Shown: positions 15,315 through 24,333, numbered from the stretch's first letter. The stretch: 64,000 nt of DNA from Acidimicrobiaceae bacterium (GCA_009844405.1 VYBO01000046.1:21244-85243), one strand, 5' to 3'. The notes: generated by a model from the letters alone, not told the origin. Numbers and translations: made by a program.

Positions 15315-16676
15315 ATGACCACGCTGCCGCCGGACGGCCTCGAGCCTGTGGAGGCGTCGGATCCCGACTTCTGGCACCTGCGGGAGTCCTACAGCTTCGA
15401 CCGCAACGTGATCGCCGAGATCCGCCGGGCGGCCAACACCGGCATCTACCGCATCCGGGGCTGGGGGGCCAAGCGCCACCTGCCCACCCTCGACGACCTC
15501 GTATTCCTCGGTGCGTCCATGTCGCGCTATCCCCTGGAGGGCTACCGCGAGGCCTGCGGCACCGATGTGGTGATCGGCGAGGACCGGGCCGAGCGCCCCG
15601 TCCATCTGAAGATCCCGGTGACCATCGCGGGCATGAGCTTCGGCTCGCTGTCGGCCCAGGCCAAGGAGGCCCTCGGCCGGGGCGCGTCGGCGGCGGGGAC
15701 GTCCACCACCACCGGCGACGGCGGCATGACCACCGAGGAGCGCCGGCACTCCTCCACGCTCGTGTACCAGTACCTGCCGTCGCGCTACGGCATGAACCCC
15801 GACCACCTGAGGGTGGCCGACGCCATCGAGGTGGTGGTGGGCCAGGGGGCCAAGCCCGGCGGCGGCGGGATGCTGCTCGGCCAGAAGATCACCGAGCGGG
15901 TGGCCGAGATGCGCACCCTGCCCGAGGGCGTCGATCAGCGCTCGGCGTGCCGCCATCCCGACTGGACCGGGCCCGACGACCTGGAGATCAAGATCGGCGA
16001 GCTGCGGGAGATCACCGACTGGCAGGTGCCGATCTACGTGAAGGTGGGCGCGGCCCGCCCCTACTACGACACCGCGCTGGCGGTGAAGGCCGGCGCCGAC
16101 GCGGTGGTGGTGGACGGCATGCAGGGCGGCACCGCCGCCACCCAGGACGTGTTCATCGAGCATGTCGGCATTCCCACGCTGGCCGCCATCGGCGAGTCGG
16201 TGCGGGCCCTGCGGGAGCTCGGCGTGCACCGCCGGGAGGTCAAGCTCATCGTGGCCGGCGGCGTCCGCTCGGGCGCCGACGTGGCCAAGGCTCTGGCCCT
16301 GGGTGCCGACGCGGCCTCGATCGGCACCGCCGCGCTGATCGCCATCGGCGACAACGACCCCGCCTACGAGGCCGAGTACCGGGCCCTGGGAACCTCGGCC
16401 GGGTTCTGGGAGGACTTCCAGGCGGGCAACGACCCGGCCGGGATCACCACCCAGGATCCCGGTCTCTCGGCGCGCCTCGATCCGGTGCTGGCCGGGAGGC
16501 GGCTGGCCAACTACCTGCAGGTGCTGACCATCGAGACCCAGATCCTGGCCCGGGCCAACGGCAAGTCGCATGTCCTGAACCTGGAGCCGGAGGATCTGGC
16601 CGCCCTCACCGTCGAGGCCGCGGCCATGGCCAAGGTTCCCTTGGCAGGAACCAGCTGGGTGCCCGGCGTGGATTGA
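15315..16676 (+). CDS. mgsC: FMN-binding glutamate synthase-like subunit, probable N-methylglutamate synthase subunit C
   Basis: 453 residues, equivalent to the central FMN domain of glutamate synthase. Visible are PVTIAGMSFGSLSAQAKEALGRGA, TTTGDGGM, SRYGMN, GQGAKPGGGGMLLGQKIT, YVKVGAARPYYDTALAVKAGADAVVVDGMQGG (parts given) and the FMN-phosphate site IVAGGVRSGADVAKALALGADAASIGTA. In glutamate synthases a CxxxxxC...C segment for a [3Fe-4S] cluster follows; here that segment reads FQAGNDPAGITTQDP with no cysteine. A non-redox exchange of methylamine for ammonia would not need external electrons, which fits. Substrate is inferred from the operon. Confidence 0.87.
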   Translation: MTTLPPDGLEPVEASDPDFWHLRESYSFDRNVIAEIRRAANTGIYRIRGWGAKRHLPTLDDLVFLGASMSRYPLEGYREACGTDVVIGEDRAERPVHLKIPVTIAGMSFGSLSAQAKEALGRGASAAGTSTTTGDGGMTTEERRHSSTLVYQYLPSRYGMNPDHLRVADAIEVVVGQGAKPGGGGMLLGQKITERVAEMRTLPEGVDQRSACRHPDWTGPDDLEIKIGELREITDWQVPIYVKVGAARPYYDTALAVKAGADAVVVDGMQGGTAATQDVFIEHVGIPTLAAIGESVRALRELGVHRREVKLIVAGGVRSGADVAKALALGADAASIGTAALIAIGDNDPAYEAEYRALGTSAGFWEDFQAGNDPAGITTQDPGLSARLDPVLAGRRLANYLQVLTIETQILARANGKSHVLNLEPEDLAALTVEAAAMAKVPLAGTSWVPGVD

Positions 16677-17112
16677 TCGACGTTGCGGGCTCGGCACGCG
16701 CCGCGCCTGCGGGCGGTGCCCGGGTGGCCCGAGCGGGTGGCGGCAGATGGGTACGCTGGCTCCGTGTAGGGGGACCTCGACCAGCGTGCCATTCGTTGGG
16801 CTGAAGCAGTGCACACGGATGGCGCTGGACGCGACGAGGTCATCGCGAACACGCTCGCCGCCGCGGTCGCGGCCCGCAACCTAGTGAGTCACCGGCACCA
16901 ACTCTTGTCGGCCCGCGCCGCAAGAACGCTCGCCGGGCCGTGTGCAGACGCGGTGGCGCTGATCTGGCTTGCGGCCCGCCGGTGCGATCTCGTGTGAGCC
17001 CGTTCTATGGTCGCTGCTTGGCGATCTTGGTGGTCGTGTGGATCGCACACTGCACCTGTTATTGATAGAAAGTGCACAGTCTGGATACTGTGCGTGCAGT
17101 TTTGTTTAGGAA
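16677..17112. other. 436-bp gap without a confident gene
   Basis: Between mgsC and the Fic gene. A 62-codon frame from GTG 16809 has no recognisable domain and weak support. Base composition shifts towards A/T after about 17000. The only clear structure is the inverted repeat at 17074-17093. Confidence 0.5.
17074..17093. promoter_or_regulatory. Inverted repeat upstream of the Fic gene, candidate operator
   Basis: GCACAGT, six bases (CTGGAT), then ACTGTGC: a perfect 7-bp dyad 19 bp before the Fic start, in an A/T-richer stretch. The Fic protein has a C-terminal winged-helix-like region, so autoregulation is plausible. Confidence 0.5.
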
Positions 17113-18426
17113 ATGCATCTTGACGGATGGGGCCGTAGGCTGCCGCGGATGGGGAGACTGGTTGAGCGCAGCTACGAAGGGGTGATTGGGCCCGAGCCGT
17201 ACAAGGCGTTCGTTCCCCACGGTGTTCGTGACTGGCGCCCGAATCCTGATCGTGGGGTTGTGGAACGCGTAGTGGTTGCCGCCGAGCGCCTAAGGTCGCT
17301 GCCGCGAGTTCTCACGCCATCACCGCCGCTGCAATGGTGTCTGAACAGGTCCGAGGGCATCGCATCCAGCGAAGTCGAGGGCATTGCGACAACGCTTCGG
17401 TCGCTCAGTCTGCTCGAGTCGTTGCGGGCCCGCCGAGATCCCGACAGACAGGCTCGCGACCGTCAGGCCCTTGGAGCCGTCAGACTCAACGCCCACGCCA
17501 TCACGGCAGGCCAGCGCCCGGGTGCCGAAATCGCAGCTTCAGACATTGCCGAAATGCACCGCGTCCTGTTCGCAGGAACCGAACAAGCCTTCGAGATCGG
17601 CCGGTTTCGAGATCGGGAGGTCTGGATCGGCGCACCCGGCACCCGCTCGCCGGCGCGGTCACACTATGTGCCGCCCCCGCACGAGTTGGTGGCGGACCTC
17701 GTTGAGGATCTCGTCGAGTTCATGTCGCTACCGAGGTGGGAGCACCCGCTGGTGGTGGCGGCCATCTCGCATCTTCAGTTCGAGACGATCCACCCGTTCA
17801 TCGACGGCAACGGGCGGGTGGGTCGAGCGCTGATGCACTTCGTGATCCAGCGCACCCTTCCCCATGCGTTGGCGATACCACTGTCGGTTGCCATCGGTGA
17901 ACGCAAGCAGGAGTACTTCGAGTCGTTGAGGCCCTACCAGACCTATGTCGGCGCCGCGGACACTGAGATCCGAGTGGCGACAGCCGAGGCCGCGATCTCG
18001 TATGTCGCAGACGCGGTCGTCGTCGCGTGCGACTACGCCGAGATCTTGGCGGAATGCATTTCGCAGATGAGGGACGCATGGGACGATCTAAGGCTGCGCT
18101 CCGATTCGGCTGCAGCCGCGACTCTGGCCGCGATGTCCACAATGCCTGCGGTGACCGTCAAGTACCTCGAGCAGACCACGGGACGGTCCGCCGGATCCCT
18201 CAGGCGGGGACTTCGCAGGCTTGTCGATGCCGGAGTGGTGGCCGAGACAAGGGACAGCGAATCTGGGCGCACGGTGTTTGAGCTGCCGGCGATGCTCGAC
18301 GTCGTCGACCGGCGCGGAGTGTTGCTCGATCATTGCTGGGTGTTGCATGAGGCCGGAATCAGACGGACCGCGTCGGATCTGCTTTCACAGTTCCGCAGCG
18401 GTCCGAATTCCGCGTTCCGAGCGTGA
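17113..18426 (+). CDS. Fic-domain protein with C-terminal winged helix
   Basis: 437 residues. The Fic catalytic motif is intact, HPFIDGNGRVGR (about residues 227-238), with the flap region WIGAPGTRSPARSHYVPPP before it. Such enzymes transfer AMP (sometimes other nucleotides) to proteins. An N-terminal inhibitory helix is visible as SSEVEGI (about residues 86-92), a class II arrangement in which the Glu blocks ATP; the enzyme is then self-restrained. The C-terminal 90 residues (ATLAAMSTMPAVTVKYLEQTTGRSAG, given in part, and LRRGLRRLVDAGVVAE) look like a winged-helix DNA-binding domain. ATG 17113 has only a poorly placed AGGA; M13 is an alternative. Confidence 0.88.
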   Translation: MHLDGWGRRLPRMGRLVERSYEGVIGPEPYKAFVPHGVRDWRPNPDRGVVERVVVAAERLRSLPRVLTPSPPLQWCLNRSEGIASSEVEGIATTLRSLSLLESLRARRDPDRQARDRQALGAVRLNAHAITAGQRPGAEIAASDIAEMHRVLFAGTEQAFEIGRFRDREVWIGAPGTRSPARSHYVPPPHELVADLVEDLVEFMSLPRWEHPLVVAAISHLQFETIHPFIDGNGRVGRALMHFVIQRTLPHALAIPLSVAIGERKQEYFESLRPYQTYVGAADTEIRVATAEAAISYVADAVVVACDYAEILAECISQMRDAWDDLRLRSDSAAAATLAAMSTMPAVTVKYLEQTTGRSAGSLRRGLRRLVDAGVVAETRDSESGRTVFELPAMLDVVDRRGVLLDHCWVLHEAGIRRTASDLLSQFRSGPNSAFRA

Positions 18427-18577
18427 CGGCCGCCACCGCAGAACGCCGCAGTGCTGCGTCTGGGCGGGGGCGCCCGCGCGGTGGCTAGAGTTCCGTTGCT
18501 TGGTGCCGGGAGGTGGCCCGACATCGGTGGACATGACCGGGCTGGTCGCAGCGACCAGAATCGACGGAGGGGCTTCG

Positions 18578-21037
18578 ATGGTCCAAGGGCTGCCTGATCG
18601 GGCCCAGGTGGTGGTGGTCGGCGGCGGCATCGTCGGCTGCAGCGTGGCCTACCATCTGGCCCGCCGGGGCATCACCGACGTGGTCGTGCTGGAGCAGAAC
18701 AAGCTCACCGGCGGCACCACCTGGCACGCGGCCGGGCTGGTGGCCCAGCTCAAGTCGACGTTCAGCCTCACCAAGCTGGCCACCTACTCGGCCCGCCTCT
18801 ACGAGGCGCTCGAGGACGAGACCGGCCAGGCCACCGGCTGCCGCACCCCCGGGTCGATCTCGGTGGCCGCCGACGCCGAGCGCTGGGAGGAGATCCGCCG
18901 GGGCGCGGCCATGGCGATGTCGGTGGGGGTCGATACCCGTGAGATCGGCATGGACGAGCTTCGGGAGCGCTGGCCGCTGATCCGCACCGACGACTTGGTG
19001 GGCGCGCTGTACATCCCCCGGGACGGCCACACGTCCCCGGTGGACACCACCATGGCGCTGGCCAAGGGGGCCCGCAGCCGGGGAGTGCGCATCCTCGAGG
19101 ACGTCGCGGTCACCGGGCTGCGCACCCAAAACGACGCCATCGCCGGGATCGACGCCACCCACGGCAGCATCGAGACCGAGACCGTCGTGCTGGCCACCGG
19201 CATCTGGACCCGCCACCTCGCGGCCCAGATCGGCGTCAACGTGCCGTTGCAGGCCTGCGAGCACTTCTACGTCGTCTCAGAGCCCCTCGGGCTCGACGCC
19301 GCCACGCCGGTGCTGCGCGACCCCGGCAACCACACGTACTTCAAGGAGGAGACGGGCAAGCTCATGGCCGGCTTCTTCGAGCCCCGGGGCAAGGTGTGGC
19401 GCCTCGACGGCATACCGGGGGACTTCTCCTTCGGCACGCTGGGCGAGGACTGGGACCACATCTCACCCGTCTTCGAGCGGTCGATCCACCGGGTGCCGGC
19501 GCTGGGGGAGTGCGGCATCCAGCTGTTCCTCAACGGCCCCGAGGCCTTCACCCCCGACGGGGTGTTCTACCTGGGCGAGTCGCCCGAGGTGGACGGCTGC
19601 TTCGTGGCGGCCGGCTTCAACTCGGTGGGCGTCCAGTCCGCGGGCGGCGTGGGCTGGGCCCTGGCCGGCTGGATCGCCGACCGCCATCCCCCCATGGACC
19701 TGTCGTCGGTCGACATCCGCCGTGCCTTCCCGTTCCAGGCGGAGCCCGCCTATCTCGCCGAGCGCGTCCCCGAGAGCCTGGGTCTGCTGTACGCCATGCA
19801 CTGGCCCTTCTACCAGTACGAGAGCGCCCGGGGCCGGCGGGTGTCGCCCCTGCACGACCGCCTGGACGCGGCCGGGGCGGTGTTCGGCGAGACCGCGGGC
19901 TGGGAGCGGCCCAATTGGTACGCCGCCGGCGGCCAGGCCCGGGAGTACGCCTACAGCTACGGCAAGCAGAACTGGTGGGCCAACGCGGGCGAGGAGTGCC
20001 GGGCCGTGCGGGGGCGGGCAGCGCTGTTCGACCAGACTTCGTTCGCCAAGTTCACCGTGGACGGCCCCGACTCGCTGACGGTGCTGGACGAGCTGAGCAC
20101 AGCCCGCATCGACGTGCCCGTCGGCCGGGCGGTGTACACCCAGTGGTGCAACGACCGGGGTGGCATCGAGGCCGACCTGACCGTGACCCGCCTCGGCCTG
20201 GACCGCTTCCTGGTGGTGACCGCGGCCGCGGCCCAGACCCGTGACTGGGCCCGCCTGCGCCGGGCGTGCCGGGGCCGCAACGTCGAGATCTCCGACATCA
20301 CCGAGCACTGGGCCATGCTGGGGCTGATGGGCCCCAAGGCCCGCTTCGTGCTGGCCCCGCTCACCGACGCGTCCCTCACCAACACCGACTTCCCGTTCGG
20401 CACGTCCCAGCGCATCGACGTCGCCGGCATCGACGTTCTGGCCCTGCGCATGAGTTACGTGGGCGAGCTCGGCTGGGAGCTGTACCTGCCCAACGAGCGG
20501 GCGGTGGAACTGTACGACGCGCTGATGGAGTCGGGCGAGCCCCACGGCCTGGCCCTGGCCGGCTATCACGCCATGAACACGCTGCGGCTGGAGTCGGGCT
20601 ACCGGCACTGGGGCCACGACATCACCGACGAGGACACGCCGATCGAGGCCGGGCTGGGCTTCACCGTCGGCTGGGACAAGCCCAATCCCTGGAACGGCCG
20701 GACCGCGCTGGAGAACCAGCGGGAGCAGCCCCGCAACAAGCGCCTGATCCAGTTCCGCCTGGAGCACCCCGAGATGCTCTGCTACCACGACGACCCGATC
20801 CTGCGGGACGGCGAGCCGGTGGGCGGCACCACGTCGTCGATGTGGAGCTACGTCGAGGACCGCTGCCTGGCCATGGGATATGTGCACCGGCCCGGCGGCG
20901 AGGGCGTGGTGCAGGAGTGGCTCGACGCCGGCGCCTTCGAGATCAACATCGGCGGCGATCTCGTGCCGGCCACCCCGTCGATCCGAAGCTTCTACGATCC
21001 CCGCAACCAGCGAGTCCGCCTGCAAGACGGCCCCTGA
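18578..21037 (+). CDS. FAD-dependent dimethylglycine/sarcosine dehydrogenase-family protein with GCV_T half
   Basis: 819 residues. Residues 11-20 (VVVVGGGIVG) bind FAD; WHAAG at 49-53 has the His that carries covalent FAD in mammalian dimethylglycine and sarcosine dehydrogenases. The DAO-type oxidoreductase half runs to about 430, followed by an aminomethyltransferase-type folate-binding half with GGIEADLTVTRLGLDRFLVV and MSYVGELGWELYLPNERAVELYDAL. The family removes an N-methyl group and passes it to tetrahydrofolate. Start ATG 18578 has GGAGG upstream. Its place after mgsABC, broken only by the Fic insert, suggests N-methylglutamate as a possible substrate, which is inference. Confidence 0.85.
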   Translation: MVQGLPDRAQVVVVGGGIVGCSVAYHLARRGITDVVVLEQNKLTGGTTWHAAGLVAQLKSTFSLTKLATYSARLYEALEDETGQATGCRTPGSISVAADAERWEEIRRGAAMAMSVGVDTREIGMDELRERWPLIRTDDLVGALYIPRDGHTSPVDTTMALAKGARSRGVRILEDVAVTGLRTQNDAIAGIDATHGSIETETVVLATGIWTRHLAAQIGVNVPLQACEHFYVVSEPLGLDAATPVLRDPGNHTYFKEETGKLMAGFFEPRGKVWRLDGIPGDFSFGTLGEDWDHISPVFERSIHRVPALGECGIQLFLNGPEAFTPDGVFYLGESPEVDGCFVAAGFNSVGVQSAGGVGWALAGWIADRHPPMDLSSVDIRRAFPFQAEPAYLAERVPESLGLLYAMHWPFYQYESARGRRVSPLHDRLDAAGAVFGETAGWERPNWYAAGGQAREYAYSYGKQNWWANAGEECRAVRGRAALFDQTSFAKFTVDGPDSLTVLDELSTARIDVPVGRAVYTQWCNDRGGIEADLTVTRLGLDRFLVVTAAAAQTRDWARLRRACRGRNVEISDITEHWAMLGLMGPKARFVLAPLTDASLTNTDFPFGTSQRIDVAGIDVLALRMSYVGELGWELYLPNERAVELYDALMESGEPHGLALAGYHAMNTLRLESGYRHWGHDITDEDTPIEAGLGFTVGWDKPNPWNGRTALENQREQPRNKRLIQFRLEHPEMLCYHDDPILRDGEPVGGTTSSMWSYVEDRCLAMGYVHRPGGEGVVQEWLDAGAFEINIGGDLVPATPSIRSFYDPRNQRVRLQDGP

Positions 21038-21144
21038 CTGCTCGAAGCGCCTCTGCGACAAACCTCGACGTTGTCGGGATGGCGGCCTTTCGGGCGTTGA
21101 CGGTCTGTTGAAGGAAACGTGGAGGCTCATGGTTCACTGGCGCG

Positions 21145-21387
21145 ATGATGCCACTGGTCCTCCCCAGCGCCCGACGCCATGGCATCTCTGATCGCGACAT
21201 CCTGCACGCCTATCGCAATGCGGTGGACTTTTTCGCAGCGGAGGATCCGGACGAGGACCTGATGACGGTCGTCGGTGCCGATGAGAGCGGTCGACTGCTG
21301 GAGGTAGGTTTCCGCAGAGACCGGTCGGGGCGCCGCCTTGTCGTACACGCGATGCCCGCTCGCCCCAAGTATCTCAGGCACCGCTGA
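21145..21387 (+). CDS. Small unknown protein, toxin-like
   Basis: 80 residues. It starts with a helix HGISDRDILHAYRNAVDFF, continues with strands MTVVGADESGRLLEVGF and ends RLVVHAMPARPKYLRH. This pattern, a short helical head and strands ending in HAMPxRPKY, recalls small proteins often found in toxin-antitoxin-like pairs, but I cannot name the family. A second in-frame ATG follows at once. An unrelated small helical protein is encoded 108 bp downstream. Confidence 0.5.
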   Translation: MMPLVLPSARRHGISDRDILHAYRNAVDFFAAEDPDEDLMTVVGADESGRLLEVGFRRDRSGRRLVVHAMPARPKYLRHR

Positions 21388-21495
21388 ACCGGACGCCACC
21401 CCCTATTGCGAGGGCTCGCCCCGAGGGCGCACCAAAGCGGTGACCCGGATGATCTCAGCACTGCGGGTGACTGAAGCCCACCCTATAGTGAGCCC

Positions 21496-21828
21496 ATGCC
21501 GCGCGCCCCTGAAGAGGTCCTTGAGGAAGCGGAGAAACTCGCGGACTGGTTCGAACAGCACGGTCCATCGCCAGAGAATCAGCAGCCGGTCTCGCAGTTC
21601 TTCATCGGATGCATCGTCGATGCCGTGAGACTCGGCGATGCGCGTGACATCGCAGCGGCGGTTCTAGCCGCCCGGAACGCCAGGGTCTCGTGGTTCCAGA
21701 TCGGCGACGCCCTCAACGTATCGGCCAGGGATGCCGAGCACCGCTTCGGTGCCGTCGTCGAATTGGCGCAGGCAGCGCGCAAGAAGGTACGCAGTGCCAC
21801 ATCCGAGCTGCCGCCACTAGGTCGTTGA
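21496..21828 (+). CDS. Small helical protein with possible helix-turn-helix
   Basis: 110 residues, mostly helical and acidic at the start (MPRAPEEVLEEAEKLADWFE). The segment VSWFQIGDALNVSARDAEHRF looks like a helix-turn-helix recognition region. No family name can be given. TATAGT at 21484-21489 lies six bases before the ATG, suggesting a leaderless transcript. It may be regulatory partner to the 80-residue gene upstream or independent of it. Confidence 0.55.
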   Translation: MPRAPEEVLEEAEKLADWFEQHGPSPENQQPVSQFFIGCIVDAVRLGDARDIAAAVLAARNARVSWFQIGDALNVSARDAEHRFGAVVELAQAARKKVRSATSELPPLGR

Positions 21829-22012
21829 GAATGCCGCGCCGGCTGCGGATCTGTCGGGCTGCGTCGCTGCAACGATATCCGTGAAACGATCCAACACTGC
21901 GGCGCGAGCATCCTGGCCGTGTCCGTGCAGATGGTAGACGCTGATTTCTCGCCCTAGTGCGCCACGTGTAACGCCGGTCGGCACTTCCGCGGGATCCGGC
22001 GCTCCGTCGGGG

Positions 22013-24106
22013 TCAGGGTTCGATGGTGAGGGGGCTGCCGAACAGCCAGAGGCCCGCGGGGGCGTCGGCCGGCAGGAAGCGGCTTCGGGGCAGCCGCGGC
22101 CCGCCCCAGGCGCCGGGGACCTCCCAGGTCTGCAGCGCTAGCTCTGTGCGGCCGCCGGCCCCGGAGCGGGCTATGAGGCGCACGTGCACCGCGTTCCCGC
22201 CCAGCTCGAGCGTGAGGTGGCTGCTGTGCTGCCACCCGCCCGCGGCGGCGGCGCCCGGCACCGTCCGCGTCCGCGGCAGCAGCAGCTCGCCCCAGGCGCC
22301 GCCGGGCCCGAGCTGTTGGAGCGCGAGCTCGACGCGTCCGCCGTCGAGCCGCCGCGCCGCGGGGCGCAGCACGAGCTCGGTGGGGACGGCGACGCTGACG
22401 GTGACCGTCACTGGCGGGGTCGCCTGCTCGCCGTCGGTGGCAGCGACGCTGAACGTGGCGTCGCCCTCGGCCAGCGGCGTCACCGTGACCGTGCCGCCGG
22501 CCAGCGCGACGCCGATCACGTCGGAGGGCTGGGGCTCGCCCAGCTCGAAGCCCAGCGGGTCGCCGTCGGGGTCGGAGAAGTGCTGTCTCAGGTCGAGCTC
22601 CGCGGCCGGGCCGCCGCTGAAGAGCCGCAGCGGCTCGACGGCGTCGCCGCGCGGCCCGCGGTTGGGCAGCTTCACCCGGTAACTGGGTGAGCGGCGGCCG
22701 TCGGCCGCGGTCACCGTCACGACGATCGCCGCGAAGTCGTCGTCGGGCGCGGCCGGGAACAGGTCCACCTGGTGGCCGTTGGCCGGGTCGCCGTCGGCGT
22801 CGGCCGGCTCGACGGTGACGGTGGCGCCGGCGTCGCGGGCGCGGGCCTCGACGGTGGTCTCGCGTACCGGGGCACCCCACTCGGCCCGGTACGCCCTCGT
22901 GTCGGGCTTGAACCGCCCGATGTCGAGCCCGCTCAGCGACAGCGCCGCCAGGGGCGCGTCGGCCGGCATTTGGTAGCTGTAGACCCGGTCGTCGCCGGCG
23001 TCGGCGACGTACATCACCCGGCCGTCCGACCATACGCCGCGCGGGCTGCCGTTGCCGGCCTCCGCGAGCGCCGCGAAGTCCAGTTCGGGCGTGCGCCGCA
23101 GCTCCGTGGCGCCGCCGGGCTCGGCGGGCATCCGGTAGGCGAACAGCCGCGCCCGGTCGTGGTCCGACACCCACACGCCGGTCCCGTCGGACCACAGGCC
23201 GTGCGGCGCGGCGTTGGCCGCGTCCAGCTCGTGGCGGCCGAGCGGCTCACCGCCGGGAAGCTCGTAGGCGAACAGTGCGCCCTCGCCGGCGTCGAGCACC
23301 CACAGCGCGGCGCCGTCGCCCCAGACGCCGCGCGCCTCGGCGTTGCCGGCGTCGAGCGCGAACTCGCGCCCCTCGAGGCGCCCGCCGGCCGCGTCGTAGG
23401 CGAAGACCCGGTCGGCGCCGCTGTCCGACACCCACAGCACGGCGCCGTCCGACCAGACGCCGCGCGCCACGGCGTTGGCCTCCGCCACCGCGATGGCGGG
23501 TGCCGCCTCGGGCCGCCCGCCGTCTCGCGCGTAGTCCGGGCCGGCGTCGAGCGGGTAGCCGTGCAGGGCGTCGGGCCGCCCCGTCGCGTTGTCGAGCAGC
23601 CACAGCACCGCGCCGTCACCCCACATCCCCGTCGGCGTGCCGTGGTCGTTGCCCAGCGCGGCGACGTCGCGGGTCACGGTCCACGCGAACGCGTCCGGGG
23701 ACGGCTCGGGCGCCGCCGGGACGCCCGGCGGCTCGCCGACCGACTCGATCAGCCAGCTGCCGTCGCCCTGCGACTGCGCGCGGAGATGGTAGACGCGCCC
23801 GTCGATGCGCCAGCCCGGCACCTCGACGGAGACGGCGTCGCGGAAGAACAGGAAGCGGCCCCGCCCCGACCGGTCCACGAGGAAGCGGCTGTCGGTGCCG
23901 GGGTAGACGCAGGGCATGCCGAAGACGACCACCAAGTCGGCGCGGCACACCGGCGGCTCGACCTCCTGCGCGGCCGCCGGCGCCGCGCCGGCGGCGCCGA
24001 GCGCCAGGAGCGCCGCCACCAGCAACGGCAAACTCCGCGTGAGCGTGCGCCGCAGCACTGCGATGCCCGACGGCCCGGCCGGGCTTGCCCGGTGTTGTTG
24101 ATGCAT
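22013..24106 (-). CDS. Secreted beta-propeller / cadherin-like protein
   Basis: 697 residues. A signal peptide (TRSLPLLVAALLALGAAGAA, then PAAAQEV) is followed by about five repeats of roughly 45 residues with the pattern RGVWSDGxxLWVxDxGxDRVFAY (about 150-370), as in bacterial propellers. Then come a cadherin-like β-sandwich segment (LSLSGLDIGRFKPDTRAYRA), an Ig-like segment with FSDPDGDPLGFEL, and two similar C-terminal modules sharing VELALQ/TELALQ, GAWG, LPR and a final LTLEL/LTIEP. It is probably exported and adhesive or carbohydrate-binding; no enzyme motif is seen. Start ATG 24106 has GGGGAGG upstream; the longer frame is not needed. Very GC-rich, accessory. Confidence 0.75.
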   Translation of the reverse strand: MHQQHRASPAGPSGIAVLRRTLTRSLPLLVAALLALGAAGAAPAAAQEVEPPVCRADLVVVFGMPCVYPGTDSRFLVDRSGRGRFLFFRDAVSVEVPGWRIDGRVYHLRAQSQGDGSWLIESVGEPPGVPAAPEPSPDAFAWTVTRDVAALGNDHGTPTGMWGDGAVLWLLDNATGRPDALHGYPLDAGPDYARDGGRPEAAPAIAVAEANAVARGVWSDGAVLWVSDSGADRVFAYDAAGGRLEGREFALDAGNAEARGVWGDGAALWVLDAGEGALFAYELPGGEPLGRHELDAANAAPHGLWSDGTGVWVSDHDRARLFAYRMPAEPGGATELRRTPELDFAALAEAGNGSPRGVWSDGRVMYVADAGDDRVYSYQMPADAPLAALSLSGLDIGRFKPDTRAYRAEWGAPVRETTVEARARDAGATVTVEPADADGDPANGHQVDLFPAAPDDDFAAIVVTVTAADGRRSPSYRVKLPNRGPRGDAVEPLRLFSGGPAAELDLRQHFSDPDGDPLGFELGEPQPSDVIGVALAGGTVTVTPLAEGDATFSVAATDGEQATPPVTVTVSVAVPTELVLRPAARRLDGGRVELALQQLGPGGAWGELLLPRTRTVPGAAAAGGWQHSSHLTLELGGNAVHVRLIARSGAGGRTELALQTWEVPGAWGGPRLPRSRFLPADAPAGLWLFGSPLTIEP

Positions 24107-24255
24107 GCCTGCCTCCCCTCGCCCGGCGCCCGCTGGAGCAAACGTCGTGTGCTCGGGCTGGGCTTGAGCCGCTAGAGCAAAGCTATCGTCACGCGGCCCC
24201 GGAGGGGGACGATAGGGCCTCGAACGAGGGCCTCGCTGCACAGCTCGCGGTAGAC

Positions 24256-24333
24256 ATGATGGAATCTCACGCGCGCGCCGCTGCGGCCGTTCTCCTCGCG
24301 GCACAAGACATTCGGCGGCTGCCTGAGATCTGA
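24256..24333 (+). pseudogene. Remnant of a nucleotidyltransferase gene 5' end
   Basis: A 25-codon frame, MMESHARAAAAVLLAAQDIR then RLPEI, resembles the start of the intact gene at 26773 (MTEPPARPRRGRLLTAHDIRRLLGAL) at both DNA and protein level, ending at a stop soon after DIRRL. This looks like the decayed first 70 bases of a paralogue. Confidence 0.5.

Noticed and set aside
16809-16997. 62-codon frame upstream of the Fic gene
   Set aside because: No ribosome site, no domain and composition like non-coding GC-rich DNA; kept only as part of the gap description.
18578-21037. Subunit of a heterotetrameric sarcosine oxidase
   Set aside because: Both halves are fused in one chain with family-typical length, and no small beta, gamma or delta subunit genes flank it.
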